Shown in pieces: positions 11,891 through 24,414 of a DNA stretch of 64,000 nucleotides. The stretch spans positions 835,656-899,655 of the forward strand of contig JADCRB010000041.1 of NCBI GenBank assembly GCA_021464245.1, given 5' to 3'. Both the position numbers and the translations under genes were made by a program. The DNA is from Carallia brachiata (lineage: Eukaryota; Streptophyta; Magnoliopsida; Malpighiales; Rhizophoraceae). Each line of letters opens with the position of its first letter. Position 1 is the first letter of the stretch. The notes beneath the pieces are model-generated. The model had not been told where the DNA came from. It made no database searches and saw only the letters and a program-made list of their open reading frames with translations.

Positions 11891-13880
11891 GCCCCTGCCC
11901 CTCAGTTCAAAACAGATTCAGCAAATCTGTAAATAGAAAAATCCAGAGAATTTGAGGGAAAAAGAAAATTTTGAAAATCTCTCAAAAAAATTTCTCCTTT
12001 TCCTACGTACTTTTACTCTGCAGTATACTCTCCTAACTCTTTTTTGAGAGATATTTCATGGGTAAACCCCAAAAAATTTGCTGTTTCCATTTTTAAAAAT
12101 ATTTTTAGATTTATATTCTCGGATCGCTCTAGATCTGAATTTATGAGAATATAGATTTAAAAATATCAAATTACTACAAATTCAGTTGTGATCAAGTCTC
12201 ATACGGCCCTCAGTAAAATCCAGACAACTCATCCGAGAAGAAGTCCATTCGACCATCGGTGAAATTAAGTCAGATCAGCTCAGATCAGGTCTCTGTGGTT
12301 CTCGACCATAGTCTAAACGTCTAAATCAGATCCAGTTTCAGTCTATCCAGTTCAAGAAAAAGCTGTGAAAATTATTTGTATCAAGATCAAGCTCGTGCAG
12401 TCCTTGACGGAGTCAAAAAAGGAACACTAATCGGAAGATCTACAGAGATCGACCCCAAATAATTTTTTTTTATTTTAAATTTTTATTTATAATTTATTTT
12501 TATATTTTCGAGTTTAATTGTTTTAAACTCGAAATTTATAATTTATTTTTGTATTGGAAATGAGTTTCGAGTTACAGAAACTCTTTAGGATTATTATCTT
12601 ACGATAATAGTGTATCCGCTACAAGCTTGTAAGATTGTCTTGAGATTAAGTATATTAGTCGTATAGATGGCTAAGTTCTTCGGTGAGAAATGATCAACTC
12701 ACGTAAATTATTTTTTTGTCTATTAAGAGGTTTATTAAATTATATAAAATAATTTTTTTTTTCATTCTCGTAACTATACTCATTTCCAAGATTAGATATT
12801 AAAATTTTTAAGATAAAAGTTTGAATTTTTAATCACTAAAATATTTTTTAGAAGACATTTTATTTTTAATTTTTTTGTACAAACATTGTAATTCGTATAC
12901 CTTCTCCACTATTACAACACGGAATTTCATTTTCTTATGATTTCGGTCAGAGAAATCGTCGATACATATTTAATTTGGTCACAGATAAGGCAAAAAGCCA
13001 ATAAATAAGAACAAAGTTTCCAATACTTAAAAAACATTTAAAAAATCTCAACAACAAATCTGAATCAGTTATGTTGGAGACACTTGAGAATCGTGTGGAC
13101 ACGAAGACAAAAGCTGCCCTTCCTTTGTCTCCTACGTGGAAAATAGACCTTTTTTTTGTCTCTATTTGTACAATATTTTACATCATCATTACTCAATATA
13201 TAGGTGTAGAATGCCCATCCTTAGTTTTTTCTTTATTAACAAAAAAAAATAAAATTGGCACATAAGTATATTGATAATAGTATTTATAGGCTGAAATAGG
13301 TATTTAAATCATTAATGTGCTCATTTAATTATTTTATGAGATAGACTTATTATTTAAATATTATTAAATTTAAATAAAATTTTTTATATTCAATTATATT
13401 AACAAATTTATCATTTAATAATACATTCTACATTTAATCTCTAAATTGGGAGGGAGGGACAAAAATATAGCTTCTAACTTAAATTAAAAAAAATAAGAAA
13501 CACACTAAATTATCACTAATTACTTGATGGCCTATTTTTCTTGGGTTTTATTACATGAGTAGATACAGGTTTTTCAACTGCCTCCACACACATTAACTTT
13601 ATGCAACTGCAACTATTATTTGTGCAACCACAATTTAAAAAAAATAAAATAAAAAAATAATAATATTTTTTGTATCATTTTTTATCATCATAATTATAAA
13701 AAAATACTAATAATTACATAAAATAAATATATATAGGCGCAGTTAAAAAATTTTATATGCTGGCCGAATTTTTCCCTTCTTAGTATTTATTACCAGATTA
13801 ATGGACACCACGCGGTTTTTTTTGTCCAAGCAATATAGATCCGACTAGGCGCCCCTCTCTGTATCTCTCTATATTAATAA

Positions 13881-16800
13881 ATGGAAAATTCTAGGCAGCC
13901 ACTTCTCTCCCGGAGAGATGGCAACCACTCAAACCAACAAGAAGAGAGCTTGACGGCCAACCACCGTCACTTCCGCTGTCGACAGCAACAAACGGTTCCT
14001 TTGCCTCCTCCTTCGTCGCCAACGCCGACGACATCCCTCCAATTAACGGCGTCCGTGATTTTTTCAGAGAGTTCTACAGGGAGTCCATCAAACTATGGTT
14101 CCTGGCAGGCCCTGCCATCTTCACTTCTGTCTGCCAGTATTCCCTCGGCGCCGTCTCTCAAGTCTTCGCCGGTCAAGTAGGCACTCTCGACCTTGCTGCC
14201 GTCTCCGTCGAGAACTCCGTCATCGCCGGCTTCTCCTTCGGCGTTATGGTACAATTTTTTTCCATTTTTCGTATCTCCCTAACATTTTTTATTCATGACT
14301 AGTGAAAATAGAGCTAATTATCAAACTTCCATTTCTGTGGTCATAAGCTTGGCATGGGAAGCGCGCTTGAAACGCTGTGTGGGCAAGCGTTTGGAGCTGG
14401 GCAGCTGGACATGCTTGGGATCTACATGCAAAGATCGTGGGTCATCCTCAGCACAACATCTTTGGTGCTTACTTTGCTCTACATCTTCGCGGCCAATATC
14501 TTGAGGCTGATCGGCCAGACTCCGGCTATATCCGAGGCGGCGGGGATATTCTCAATATGGATGATCCCACAGCTGTTTGCATACGCTTTAAATTTTCCCA
14601 TGGCAAAGTTCTTACAAGCACAGAGCAAAATGATGGTCATGGCCTTCATAGCGGCTTCAGCGTTGGTGTTGCATGCGTTTTTCAGCTGGCTGTTGATGTT
14701 GAAGTTGCGGTGGGGACTTGTTGGGGCGGCCGTTGTGTTAAATGCGTCTTGGTGGTTCATAGATGCGTCTCAGTTTTTTTATATTATCAGCGGAACTTGT
14801 GGACAAGCATGGAATGGATTTTCCTGGAAGGCCTTTCAGAACCTTTGGGGTTTTGTTAGGTTGTCTCTTGCATCTGCCGTAATGCTTTGGTAAACCACTG
14901 CTTTTGTTTTCTGTTGTTCTTTATCGAGCTCCTTTACATGGCAACGTTATGCGCGAGGCACACCCTCCATCTAACTGACATCTATCGCTCATTAGTTTGT
15001 TTTTTTCTTTTAATCTTATCAGAATCTAATAGTTTACATTACTGATTTGTTGCGATGACAAAAAAAACTTTATTCATTTTTTTAATACTTCTTTTTGAAA
15101 ATCAAATTTTGATTCAAGTAGTAACTATAGCCAATTAATGAAAAAAAGACAAAAACTCCCAGAAGGTAAAATAATGAAATGTTTGTTGTTAAAACAGTTA
15201 GCATTGAAGGTGATCTGAGCCAGAATTTTGGAGTAGAGTTTGATTACGTGGTTAAATTAAAAAGTTATTCTAACAAAATTCAAATTGTAATAATGAATGT
15301 ATTTTATGTAATAACAATAAAAATATATTAATCACAAAAAATAATAGTTTTTTTTGTTCTACTTTTTATCACTACAATTGTACAAAATTACTCATTACTA
15401 CAAATTGGATACCGTATGAATAATTTTTATTTGGCCTTAAACATTTACCTTTTGGAGTATGGGCACAAACGAAATAAAGCTTGAGCATGACATGGTTTCA
15501 TGGAAAGCGAATGAATTAATAGCTTTGATCTTTAGTCTAGGATTGGTTTTTTTTTGTCAATGTAGATATAGTCTATAGGCCTAAATTTACAAGTGAAATC
15601 TTTGTATTTTTTTTTGACATAAGTGAAATCTTTATATGATGTACGGTAGTCGTACCAACAAAATGCACCATGTCCTTATTTAAAAATAAACTTAATAGAA
15701 ATTCCAGTATTGTAGCATTTTGTCTCTATTTTTTGGTTATAAAATGAGAAAATAATGGTGCTACAGTCTCTGAAGAGGATTGCGCTTGGCATCCTTAACT
15801 GGTTCCAAGTGGATGCAATTAGTATGTTCTAAATATGCATAATATTTATTTTGAATCACAGTACTCATTCACCCGATTCGACAAAAGAAAAAGAAAAGCA
15901 TAACATTTCAGATATCAAATCTTTTGTTTTTTTGTGTGTTATTTATAGGTGGCCACAATGATTATCAGCATAGGACAAAAAGCATAAGATTCACATATAT
16001 TATGTTAGCTAATCAATAATAGCTTACTTCCATGACTAAAAAAAAAAAAAAGCTTTTTTAATGACAAAAAAAAAATTTGTTCACTTTCTCGAATTTCTTT
16101 TGTAGCTTGGAAGTTTGGTACTTCATGGCATTAATTCTCTTTGCCGGGTACTTGAAGAACGCAGAGGTGTCGGTGGATGCATTGTCTATATGGTAATTCC
16201 AACTTTCCTAGTTTCTCTTCAACTTTGCATTATGGATACTTGTTGAATGAACGGAATCAGTGAGCTATCAATAAGGTATAGTTTAATCAGCAGTGGAGTA
16301 ATCTCTAAGACTAAAGATTCTAAGTTCGAATCCTGATCAGAACTAATTAATCAAAAAAATAAAAAAATTGAATGAACGATGACAATATTTGTATACTATT
16401 AGACAAATATGCTTCCAACTAACAGTCAAACCCACCATTTGTTATCGTAGAAGAACAATGATACAATTCTGCTTCCGCAACAAAATTGTTAACCCGAAAG
16501 GTATTCTTATTTTAAATGGATTTTATTTTGTTTGTCTTGTAACAAACAATTTACATTTTTTAACAGACATATAAAAGCGCCCATATTTTGTTTATTTAGA
16601 CTTGTATAATTTAATAATTCAAGAAAAAGTAATAACCCGAACGGTATTCTTATTTTAAATAGATTTTATTTCGCTAATTTTACAAACAGAAAATGAAATA
16701 TGCCAATATATATAGATATTTTTTTAAAAAATGGAGATTGACCCAAAACTTTTGTGTACTTTCTGAGAGTAGACATTTTGCCTGTTTCTTTACACATTAC

Positions 16801-18880
16801 ATCAACAAGTCAGCAAGCCGATTAGAGTAGATATTTTGCAGAATTGCTTTCCCTAATCAAACTCACAACATCAAGCCTCTTTTTCCTTTTTTTTTTTTTT
16901 ATGTTTTAAATATGCAATTCAATGCCTTTTAATATTGCCAAAAAAAAATGTTGAATTTGCAGCGTGAACATATTGGGGTGGACACTCATGATGGCTATTG
17001 GCATGAATGCCGCAATAAGGTTCGTTATACAATCTTCTTATTCACAGCTTCCATTATGAAATACATTAAGGGTTGCTGGGTAAAGAAATTTAGCCAAAGA
17101 ATAGTAAGAATAAGCTGACAAAGGAGACTTACAAGATAAAAAATTATTATTTTTTAAAATCTAAGTGTTTTTTTTTTGGTAAGAAAGTTCAAAATTTTTT
17201 TTTCAAAAAAATTTGTTTTTTAATATGTCCACATGCCGACTCTTCTTGGACTACTTTTCTCAGCCCACCAAACCAAAAATTTGTTTTTTAATATGTCCAC
17301 ATGCCGACTCTTCTTGGACTACTTTTCTCAGCCCACCAAACCATGCTCTATGAAATATATATCTATATACAAAAATATTTTCGGACTTGAATGTGAAAAC
17401 TTTGTATATATGCAGCGTGAGAGTGTCAAATGAACTAGGGGCAGGTCACCCCAGGACAGCTAAATTTTCATTGCTAGTGGCTGTCACAACATCCACTATC
17501 ATCGGTCTGGTCCTTTCTCTCATCCTCCTTATTTCAAGGAACAGCTACCCATCTTTGTTTTCCAGCGACAAAGAGGTCAAAGCACTTGTGAAAGAGCTAA
17601 CACCAATATTGGCACTTTCTATTGTCATCAACAATGTTCAGCCTGTTCTCTCTGGTAATAATAGACAACTCAAACTTCATCAAATATGTCTATAATTGGT
17701 TTTGTTTTAAAGGGTTTAATTTTTTTGACACTTTTTTTTTTGTCTAAAGGGGTTGCCGTTGGAGCTGGATGGCAAGCTGCTGTTGCTTATGTGAATATTG
17801 GATGCTACTATCTGTTTGGTATCCCTCTAGGCCTTATTTTGGGTTACAAGCTTCAAATGGGTGTTAGGGTAAGTGTCTTTCTCATTCTTATACCCTTGCA
17901 CTTTCTTTTGGAAAATGATAGATGGGTGTGGAAATGGGCTGATGCAGAGAGACTGTGATACTGTTTGTGTACATTCTCTTTAGATCTATTGTATATAAAT
18001 TTTAATTGTATTGTACATCATAAATTTTTCTTAAAAAGAAAATAAAAAATGTAAAGACCTAAAAAAAAATTGTGATGTCCAATATAACTAAGATTGATTA
18101 CAACAAATTTATTAATAATGTATCTCTCTGGATAAGCCAATTGTCGCGTCAGTTTACCAAAGTTTTTATTCTTTTACCATCACTTGTCCATTTCAATCCG
18201 ATTCTGTTATTGCCAAGTTGGATTAAGGAAATGAGGATTATGTGGAGCGTCGGATGAGATGGTTGGTTAAAAAACAAATAATTTTCTTATCTGATTTGAC
18301 CATAAAAAGAACACTCCTTGCCCAGTGGGGCCTTAGCGCTTTATAAACCCAGGCGTCTAATCTAAAAAAAGCCAAACAATTTATGAGAGAAATGGCAACA
18401 AAATATTTTTGGCCTTTTGGCATCAGAACTTGATGAATTGTCGGGGATGTGGACCTAATGATTGTACTATTGGACTCATTTGTTTATAATTTCTCAGGGG
18501 ATTTGGTATGGAATGCTGTCAGGAACTGTCCTACAGACTTGTGTCCTTTCCTGGATGATTTATCGGACAAATTGGAACAAAGAGGTAAGTATTGGCTGTA
18601 TCCCTTTTAAGTTTCCCACTAGCCAAAACCTTGACGTAAGATCTGGTTCGAACATCAAATCTAACTGATAGAACAATCGCGACCCTGTACTCCAATTGAA
18701 CCGGAAAAAAATGTTTATACAAGAAAATTATTCTCTGTACCACTACAAAGCTTTCTTACTAACCAAGCTGCAAGTTTATGTCAAATGCAGGCTTCTATTG
18801 CTGAAGATAGGATTAGGACATGGGGAGGGCACACGGATTCGAAAGAGAACCACACTTCCAAAGATACGACGGAGACCTAA
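13881..18880 (+). CDS. MATE efflux transporter (DTX family), copy 1; exon 1 frameshifted
   Basis: Eight exons with GT-AG borders: 13881-14248, 14348-14889, 16106-16192, 16963-17019, 17416-17654, 17750-17868, 18498-18584, 18791-18880. Apart from exon 1 all phases agree, and the intact product would have 528 residues, normal for a 12-helix plant MATE carrier. Diagnostic motifs are [24 protein letters not shown] across exons 1-2, VRVSNELGAGHPR in exon 5 and TNWNKE in exon 7. Family role: proton-coupled export of flavonoids, alkaloids, organic acids or xenobiotics at tonoplast or plasma membrane; this clade resembles AtDTX33/DTX35, substrate unknown. Oddity: exon 1 has two extra bases in GAGAG at 13944-13948 relative to copy 2, giving a stop at 14178-14180. 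The next methionine in the conserved frame is residue 122, which would remove the first helices. It is either a pseudogene or a sequence error. Confidence 0.82.
16254..16367 (+). mobile_element. SINE in intron 3 of MATE copy 1
   Basis: A 114-bp tRNA-like element with an A-box-like segment (AGTTTAATCAGCAGTGG) and a B-box-like AGTTCGAATCCTG, ending in an A-rich tail. It is bordered by the 11-bp direct repeat TTGAATGAACG at 16243-16253 and 16368-16378. An orthologous insertion sits in intron 3 of copy 2, so it predates the gene duplication. Confidence 0.75.
17211..17346 (+). repeat. 68-bp tandem duplication in intron 4 of MATE copy 1
   Basis: Two essentially identical 68-bp units containing ATGTCCACATGCCGACTC and CAGCCCACCAAACCA stand head to tail. 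Copy 2 has a single equivalent at about 35310-35375, so the duplication arose after the genes separated. Confidence 0.85.
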
Positions 18881-20287
18881 AAGATAAGGGAATCATTTTG
18901 GGACTTTGGCAAAGCTAGATTCTTGTAAGGAAAGGCATTGATCTAACCTTTTAGCCTTAAAGCATTGCTCAATAACTTGGAAGCCCAAGTTTTTGGCAAT
19001 TTGAAGATGAAGGGGGGGTAAGAGCTTATTCCCATTACGATTTAATTCTTAGATCAGCACAACGATTTCGTACTTCAAAATAAAAATCCGATCTGTGCAA
19101 GTTAGATACCTCCAGGCTCCAAAATTCCAGTAAAAAAAAACACGGATGCCTTTTACATGGTTTCATGATGCTTGCTTATAGCGTCTGTCCTTACTCTTTT
19201 CAACTTTTCTTCTTTATTATTATAAAATAAAAAACACCAAGATAATGTCAACAAGAAGGAAACATTAGAGAAGCTAGGAAGATAGAAAGGATGGGGATAC
19301 AGTGTGAGCGAGGGAGAGATTGTGGGTATCAGTGAGATCCACACTTTTTTTTCTTTATAAAACAATTGTGATGCGCATGTTATTAAATAGAACGTACAAA
19401 CACTTAAAATAAAATAAACGATTAAACATAAAAAAAATTGATTGTATTTCTACTACAGCTTTAGAGATCATGTCCTGTAGCCGAAACCATTTAACAATAC
19501 CAAATTATTTAATTTCCCAAAGCCTAATAAGTGTTAATAAGTGTTTGGAGTGTCTTACATTCTCGACAATTTTATACATAATCTTACACTAACTTTATTA
19601 TTTGCACTATGGGCAGTTCTTTTTCTATTATTTGGTAATGAGCAATTTGTTTATAAAAAATTTAGATGACAAATTTTTCAAAATCATTTTAGTCAAAACT
19701 CTTATTAAAATAATATAGATCAATTCTCCCATTATAACTAATCAACCATATTAGTTGTGATTTATTTCTTTTCCCAACATAAGGTTTTCTAATGTTACCA
19801 ACCTGTCTCAATTGCGGTGAAGATAAGGGCAGCAATGAAAACTCAATTCCAAGCAACAAGTGAAAATAACATAGCAGTTGCCGAATAAAACTTACGTATT
19901 TGCCGATTAAGCTCTATTATATGACAGCATAAAAAGAGGTACATAAGAAACATATAATTTATCTAATGACATTTATTAACTCATTTATTTATTTTTTTCT
20001 TCTTCTAAATTCAATACATCAATAAGATCAAGACTTGTAGCCTCCGAGGAAACATTGTTGTTCTCCACTTCCGGGACAAGGACCGTCTCGTTATCATGAG
20101 ATGAAGATTGATCCATAGACTAAGATCAATACCACCATTAGCCAATATGGGAGAATGCTCGGTAAAATAGGTGGGAACGACAAAACCCAACCCAAAATCT
20201 TGCCAAAATAAGAGAAATTATGCAGCGGCCTGAGAAGAACTTGCACCTGCACAAGAAAAGCTCACATTCACTATGTTTGGGAGGGGG
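18881..20287 (+). other. 3' flank of MATE copy 1 (duplicated tail)
   Basis: The first 140 bases are nearly identical to those after copy 2, and later parts recur up to three times downstream of copy 2 (see 37140-38780). Near 20165-20280 a segment is repeated at 25580-25700. Apart from one weak short frame, no gene is visible. AT-rich sequence fills the rest. Confidence 0.6.
19985..20116 (-). other. Short open frame of 43 codons, doubtful
   Basis: ATG at 20116 opens a frame to TAA at 19985 with a non-repetitive acidic composition (segments such as DNETVLVPEVENNNVSS). No splice context, homologue or duplicate in unit 2 was recognised. It could be a fragment of a terminal exon or chance. Confidence 0.15.
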
Positions 20288-20292
20288 AAAAA

Positions 20293-20759
20293 TGTTGGAA
20301 TAGGAAAGAGGGTTAAATTGGAATATAAAAAAACTGCTTCAAGTCGTGTAATAATATCACTCTTTTTAAGGTCAAATTCGCTCTCATATCAGTATAAGTA
20401 AGTTAAAGCGAATTTTCTCACAGGATAAAATCCAGTACACTTAACTGCAGTTTACATTATTGAAATCAAACTTTCAAAAAGTTGTTGTAATATCAAAAAA
20501 TTGCTCTCAGAATGTACATAGAATTTTCTACTCTTCTCCATATTTATGTGAATGGTTAATTCGCATATTTATAAGAAGATTAATTAGGTAATTATTTGGC
20601 CAAGAGATATGTCTTTTAAGTCCAATAAATACGACTCTTCAACGTGTTTTTTCATCAATAAACACGACTTTTTAACGTGTCTTTTCATTAATAGATGCAA
20701 CTCCATAACTACCAAATTAACTAGGAAACACAACTTTTTATTTTGAAAATTCCCCAACA
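20293..20759 (-). repeat. LTR (467 bp, probable 3' LTR on the minus strand)
   Basis: It shares TGTTGG...CCAACA ends with the partner at 24415-24846. The 35-bp length difference is explained by an internal tandem duplication here: the unit around AATAAACACGACTTTTTAACGTGTCTTTTCAT (given here only to mark it; positions about 20625-20695) occurs twice, and once in the partner. Confidence 0.75.
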
Positions 20760-21479
20760 ATCTCCTGCTATTTTCAAAGTAAGAAAATGTAACGGATTCT
20801 CAACAACTCTGGAAGTTAAATGCATAAGTAAAGGTATCTTACAGATTGAATCTTATATAGTAAAATATGTATTACAACAAATCTGAATAGTATAGTAGAT
20901 AAATTTTAAACTAACTATTCTTATTGAGAAGCTATAGAAATATTCCACACATTTGACTATACAACATTATCTATCTTTTTAAAAATTGACACATTAAAGG
21001 CCATTGTATTTATATTCTTTTTATGAATGTTTTAAAGTCAAGTCCTTATTGAAATGACCTAAACATTTCATATTCACATAGACAGACTAAGGTTCCCACC
21101 TTAAAATATCATTTTAAGTCTGTTAAGAGTTTCAAAGACTCAACCTCCTAATTTACTGTGGGTATCAAGCACTATGAATATTTGGCATGGAGAAAATTAT
21201 TTACAGTGCTTCAATCACACTGATGATATATTTTGACTCATTGAACTCAAGATTTGATATTGTATCAAACGTTGAATCGAGATTTCATTATGAGTGATTA
21301 TTATTTATGGACTTAAGACCAATCCCTACTTGATGTCTAATTCATCAAGTTTTTGTTAATCCTTTTATAATTATTATTTTTGATGAATCATTATGTAATT
21401 TTATTATAGAATTAAGAAAAGATTACGATGGGAGCAAAATAAGAGACTCCCTATGAACAATAAAATAAAACAAAACCTC

Positions 21480-21930
21480 ACATCAAGTAATAAAATCTAA
21501 GTTTCTAGTCCTAAACATTAAGCAACAAGCTCTTGCTTGATATTAGTAAGATCAGTAAAGGCAGCACTAATCCAAAATCTCTAAAAGCCTAAAATAACAT
21601 CTATCAAAGTTTCCCAGTTTGGCACAGTACCACAGAATTCAAGCTTATTCCTTGTCATCCAAATTGTCCAAGCAATAGCAAAAAACAAAACAGACCAAAA
21701 ATTTACTTTCTTATAACCTTTCACCAAGGATCTCCACTGAACATATAAGTCTAGAATTGAGTATGGAAGACAACATCTTATGCCTCACCTGTGAATGAAG
21801 TAATTCCATAGATTCCATGAGAAAGGACAATGAATCAGCAAATGAGCCTTTGTCTCTGGTCAAGAGTTGCAAGGAGGACATGAATTATTTTCAATAGAAG
21901 CAATGTCCCCTAGAGAAGAGGAAATCTTTT
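21480..21930 (-). pseudogene. LINE (non-LTR) reverse transcriptase C-terminal fragment
   Basis: Translated on the minus strand, about 21900-21800 gives CPPCNS, a stop, then PETKAHLLIHCPFSWNLW. This is the zinc-binding reverse-transcriptase (zf-RVT) pattern C-x2-C...H...C of plant L1-type elements. About 21750-21590 then gives YKKVNFWSVLFFAIAWTIW and MTRNKLEFCGTVPNWET, the conserved tryptophan-rich tail of the same domain. In-frame stops show decay. The fragment lies inside the LTR element, so it was either captured by it or inserted into it. Confidence 0.75.
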
Positions 21931-22269
21931 GTCGCGATTCTGTTTTGAAGAGTAAGTGATAAAAATATTTCGACCTTTGGAGGGGCAATACTCAACCAAA
22001 TTTATGAGGCAAACTGTAAACCCTTTTAGGTAAGGATTAACTTTCTTTTAGTATGTAATTACTTTCAAAAGTCTTCTATTTTTATCATAATACCATATAT
22101 CACTATGTAGTTACTACATTATATCAAGAACTATAATTCTTGGTTTTAAATTCAGTATGCACAACTGTTATATATGGCTAATATAATAGCCATCTCAAAC
22201 CACAATTGATCTAGCGAGTACCGTGACTCCAAAGAAAAGTTGAGAAGCCAAACATCAATTTAAAGAATT

Positions 22270-23420
22270 TACAATTCGTTTTTCCTAAGGTGCACCGTTT
22301 TAGCAGACGGCGACACCGCTTTGCTTTTCCTCATCATCACATCTTGTAAGCAAGTGACAAATATGTATTTCTTTTGTCCATATGGTCCAATGTTCAACGC
22401 TTTCTATCATGGCTTCAAAAACTCCCGTTTGTATTTTTATTATACATGTTGCAGTATGCCATTGGACTGCAAAAACTGCCTCATGTAGTTTCATGTTCTC
22501 ATCGCCATAATTTACACATTTAGCTGAGCGCAGCAGCGGTGGTTGCTCTGTGAGCCAAAGGCTTCTCTGGCCATATACAAACCACGGATCGACAACTTCA
22601 TTGGATAGGCCAAAAAGGTATTCAATTGGGCCCAACATTGTTGAATGTATCGTAACAGATGCTCGGAAGCGTCAACACTGAACATCCAACCGCCCCTTCA
22701 ACTTCAACGAGGATTAAATGCAACTGTAAGTGCAAATGGTCCTCATTGACGAGGAAGGTTCAAAGTTCCTTTCTCAAGCACAAAAAATGGGCAAATAATA
22801 TGGTTTTCAAGAACAACAAAAATGTTAAGAAGAATCATTCCAAAGACAAAATCAAACTTTACAGCAATGGTTATTTTGGCAACCTCAATTTCAAGATTTC
22901 AATGTACACAATTGGACTAAGAAAAGGTAATTACCGTGCATTTTTCATGCACGTACACAGGTCCAAAGGAAGAATTACCAATTCCTTTAAACCATCAATC
23001 AATGCCTTTTGTCTTTATTATGTTCCTTAAGACACAAATAAATATAGTTAGCAAATGTCACAACCACTAGGCATAACCTCCATGTCACTGCTTCCATAAA
23101 AAGTGTGTGGTTTCAACACCCAAAGAGCACAAATTGATGGCCATAAAATTACCTAGGTGCCCTTCTATCAAAAGATGCATATATATGTAAGTAACCATTA
23201 ACCGGTCAAACGGAAACCTTTTTGAGGCGTTCTTTAACAAAGCACACCTTTCTTGCCATGCATAATTCTGAAAAAGAACGTTATAAATCTTTGGTCATCT
23301 ATTTGATAACCTTTATCACCAAACCTTGGATTAGGTCTTATGGCAAGAGTCTCTTAACCACCTCTGTTTCTTAGGATCCAATGGCATCAACCATACCGTA
23401 GAGCCTCCCCCCCCCCCCCG
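22270..23420. other. Unassigned interior of the LTR element
   Basis: Two moderate open frames lie here: 22300-22638 minus (112 codons) and 22659-23030 plus (123 codons). Neither shows a domain I recognise, and both lack support from composition or splice signals. A run of 13 C residues lies at 23407-23419. I regard this as non-coding filler or captured host sequence. Confidence 0.35.
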
Positions 23421-24414
23421 CGGCCACTTTTTTAAATAACCATGTGTGTCCATAAAATTTATCATATATATTATAGTATAACTACCATGCATGTACAATT
23501 CAGGAATAGTGCATCTCACTTGTCAAACAAATCCAACAAAAAATAAACCCCATGCAAACTATGATGTATATCTATGCAAAGTACTATATATATCATGTTA
23601 CAACAATCATGCACACATAACAACCACATTTTATTTATTTATTTTATTTTACAAAAATTCTGTAAAGGTGTGGACACATATCTTGTTAAGAAATTAAATA
23701 GTTTTTTTTTATAGTTATTATCTAAAGGCCAATTCTGTTAACATGGAAAGGAATTAAAATTCCTTAACAACGAAGGCACTTTTCTTGGAAGCACAAGAAA
23801 ACCAACTAATCAAACACCTTACCTATTTGTAGGATCTTTACCTTTCAACTATCCTTGGGTGACTTTTTAATGAGTGATCGTGAGAATTACTTTTGACACA
23901 CAACATACAGCCCCTCTTACGTCGTTTCTTTCATGGTCTTATTCTCAACAGACAGGCTAATCGACTTTTACAAAAGTCATCATTTCTTATGGGCCCTTTG
24001 TTTACGGTAACAATGGGTTGACAATTCCTTAGAACCATCAACTAGTGCCTGTTGTAAGAAGAATTTATAATTCTTGAGGGCTACCTTTTACCCAACCCCA
24101 TTTCTCTTATTCTGAACAACAACCACTCAAGGAATTTTTAAGCATCCTTTCCGTGATGATACTATAGACAAAGTAATTCCTTATTTTCACATACACTAAT
24201 CTCTCATACAATATTACAGAATTACAATTGCTTAAATTACCTTTATGCTTTTCTCTAAACATTTAAATTTCCGTGCAAGCAATTCAATTATTCCAATGAC
24301 ATCCCAAGCATGAAACGTTAAAAAGGAAGGCATACCTTAACAATTTGGAACTTCCACAAACTTATAAGTTAATTCCTTAGAGATTCTAATCACAAATGAA
24401 TTTTACCTTAAGAT

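Larger units (their letters stand above)
11698..12576 (+). mobile_element. Solo LTR (879 bp) in unit 1, TSD GAAAC
   Basis: The element begins TGTAA and ends TTACA, the usual inverted TG...CA ends. It is bordered by a perfect 5-bp duplication GAAAC at 11693-11697 and 12577-12581. The corresponding place upstream of MATE copy 2 (near 29955-29975) reads through without it, so the empty site is visible in the same window. Internally a tandem minisatellite (about 11721-11872) is followed by a TATA box (TATAAATAG at 11882-11890) and a long leader-like region, as expected for U3-R-U5 in the plus direction. No internal retroelement sequence follows, hence a solo LTR. Confidence 0.8.
10641..13880 (+). 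other. Upstream flank of MATE copy 1 (duplicated, 'unit 1 promoter block')
   Basis: Much of this block can be aligned by eye with 28360-31391 upstream of MATE copy 2. For example, 10660-11060 matches 28370-28760, 11540-11690 matches 29810-29960, and 12590-13200 matches 29970-31010. Similarity is moderate, clearly below that of the exons. The main difference is the solo LTR at 11698-12576, present here and absent in the other unit. It contains no convincing coding frame. Confidence 0.6.

Noticed and set aside
14377..14859. Second-frame open reading frames across MATE exon 2 (and 31886-32392)
   Set aside because: They overlap the conserved MATE frame in another phase and carry no MATE features.
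22300..23030. Two open frames of 112 and 123 codons as host genes
   Set aside because: They lie inside an LTR element on opposite strands, and show no domain, splice signals or recognisable homologue.
23407..23419. Run of 13 C as a possible G-quadruplex
   Set aside because: A single homopolymer beside GCGGCC does not form the usual four separated G tracts on either strand, and its length may be inaccurate in this assembly.
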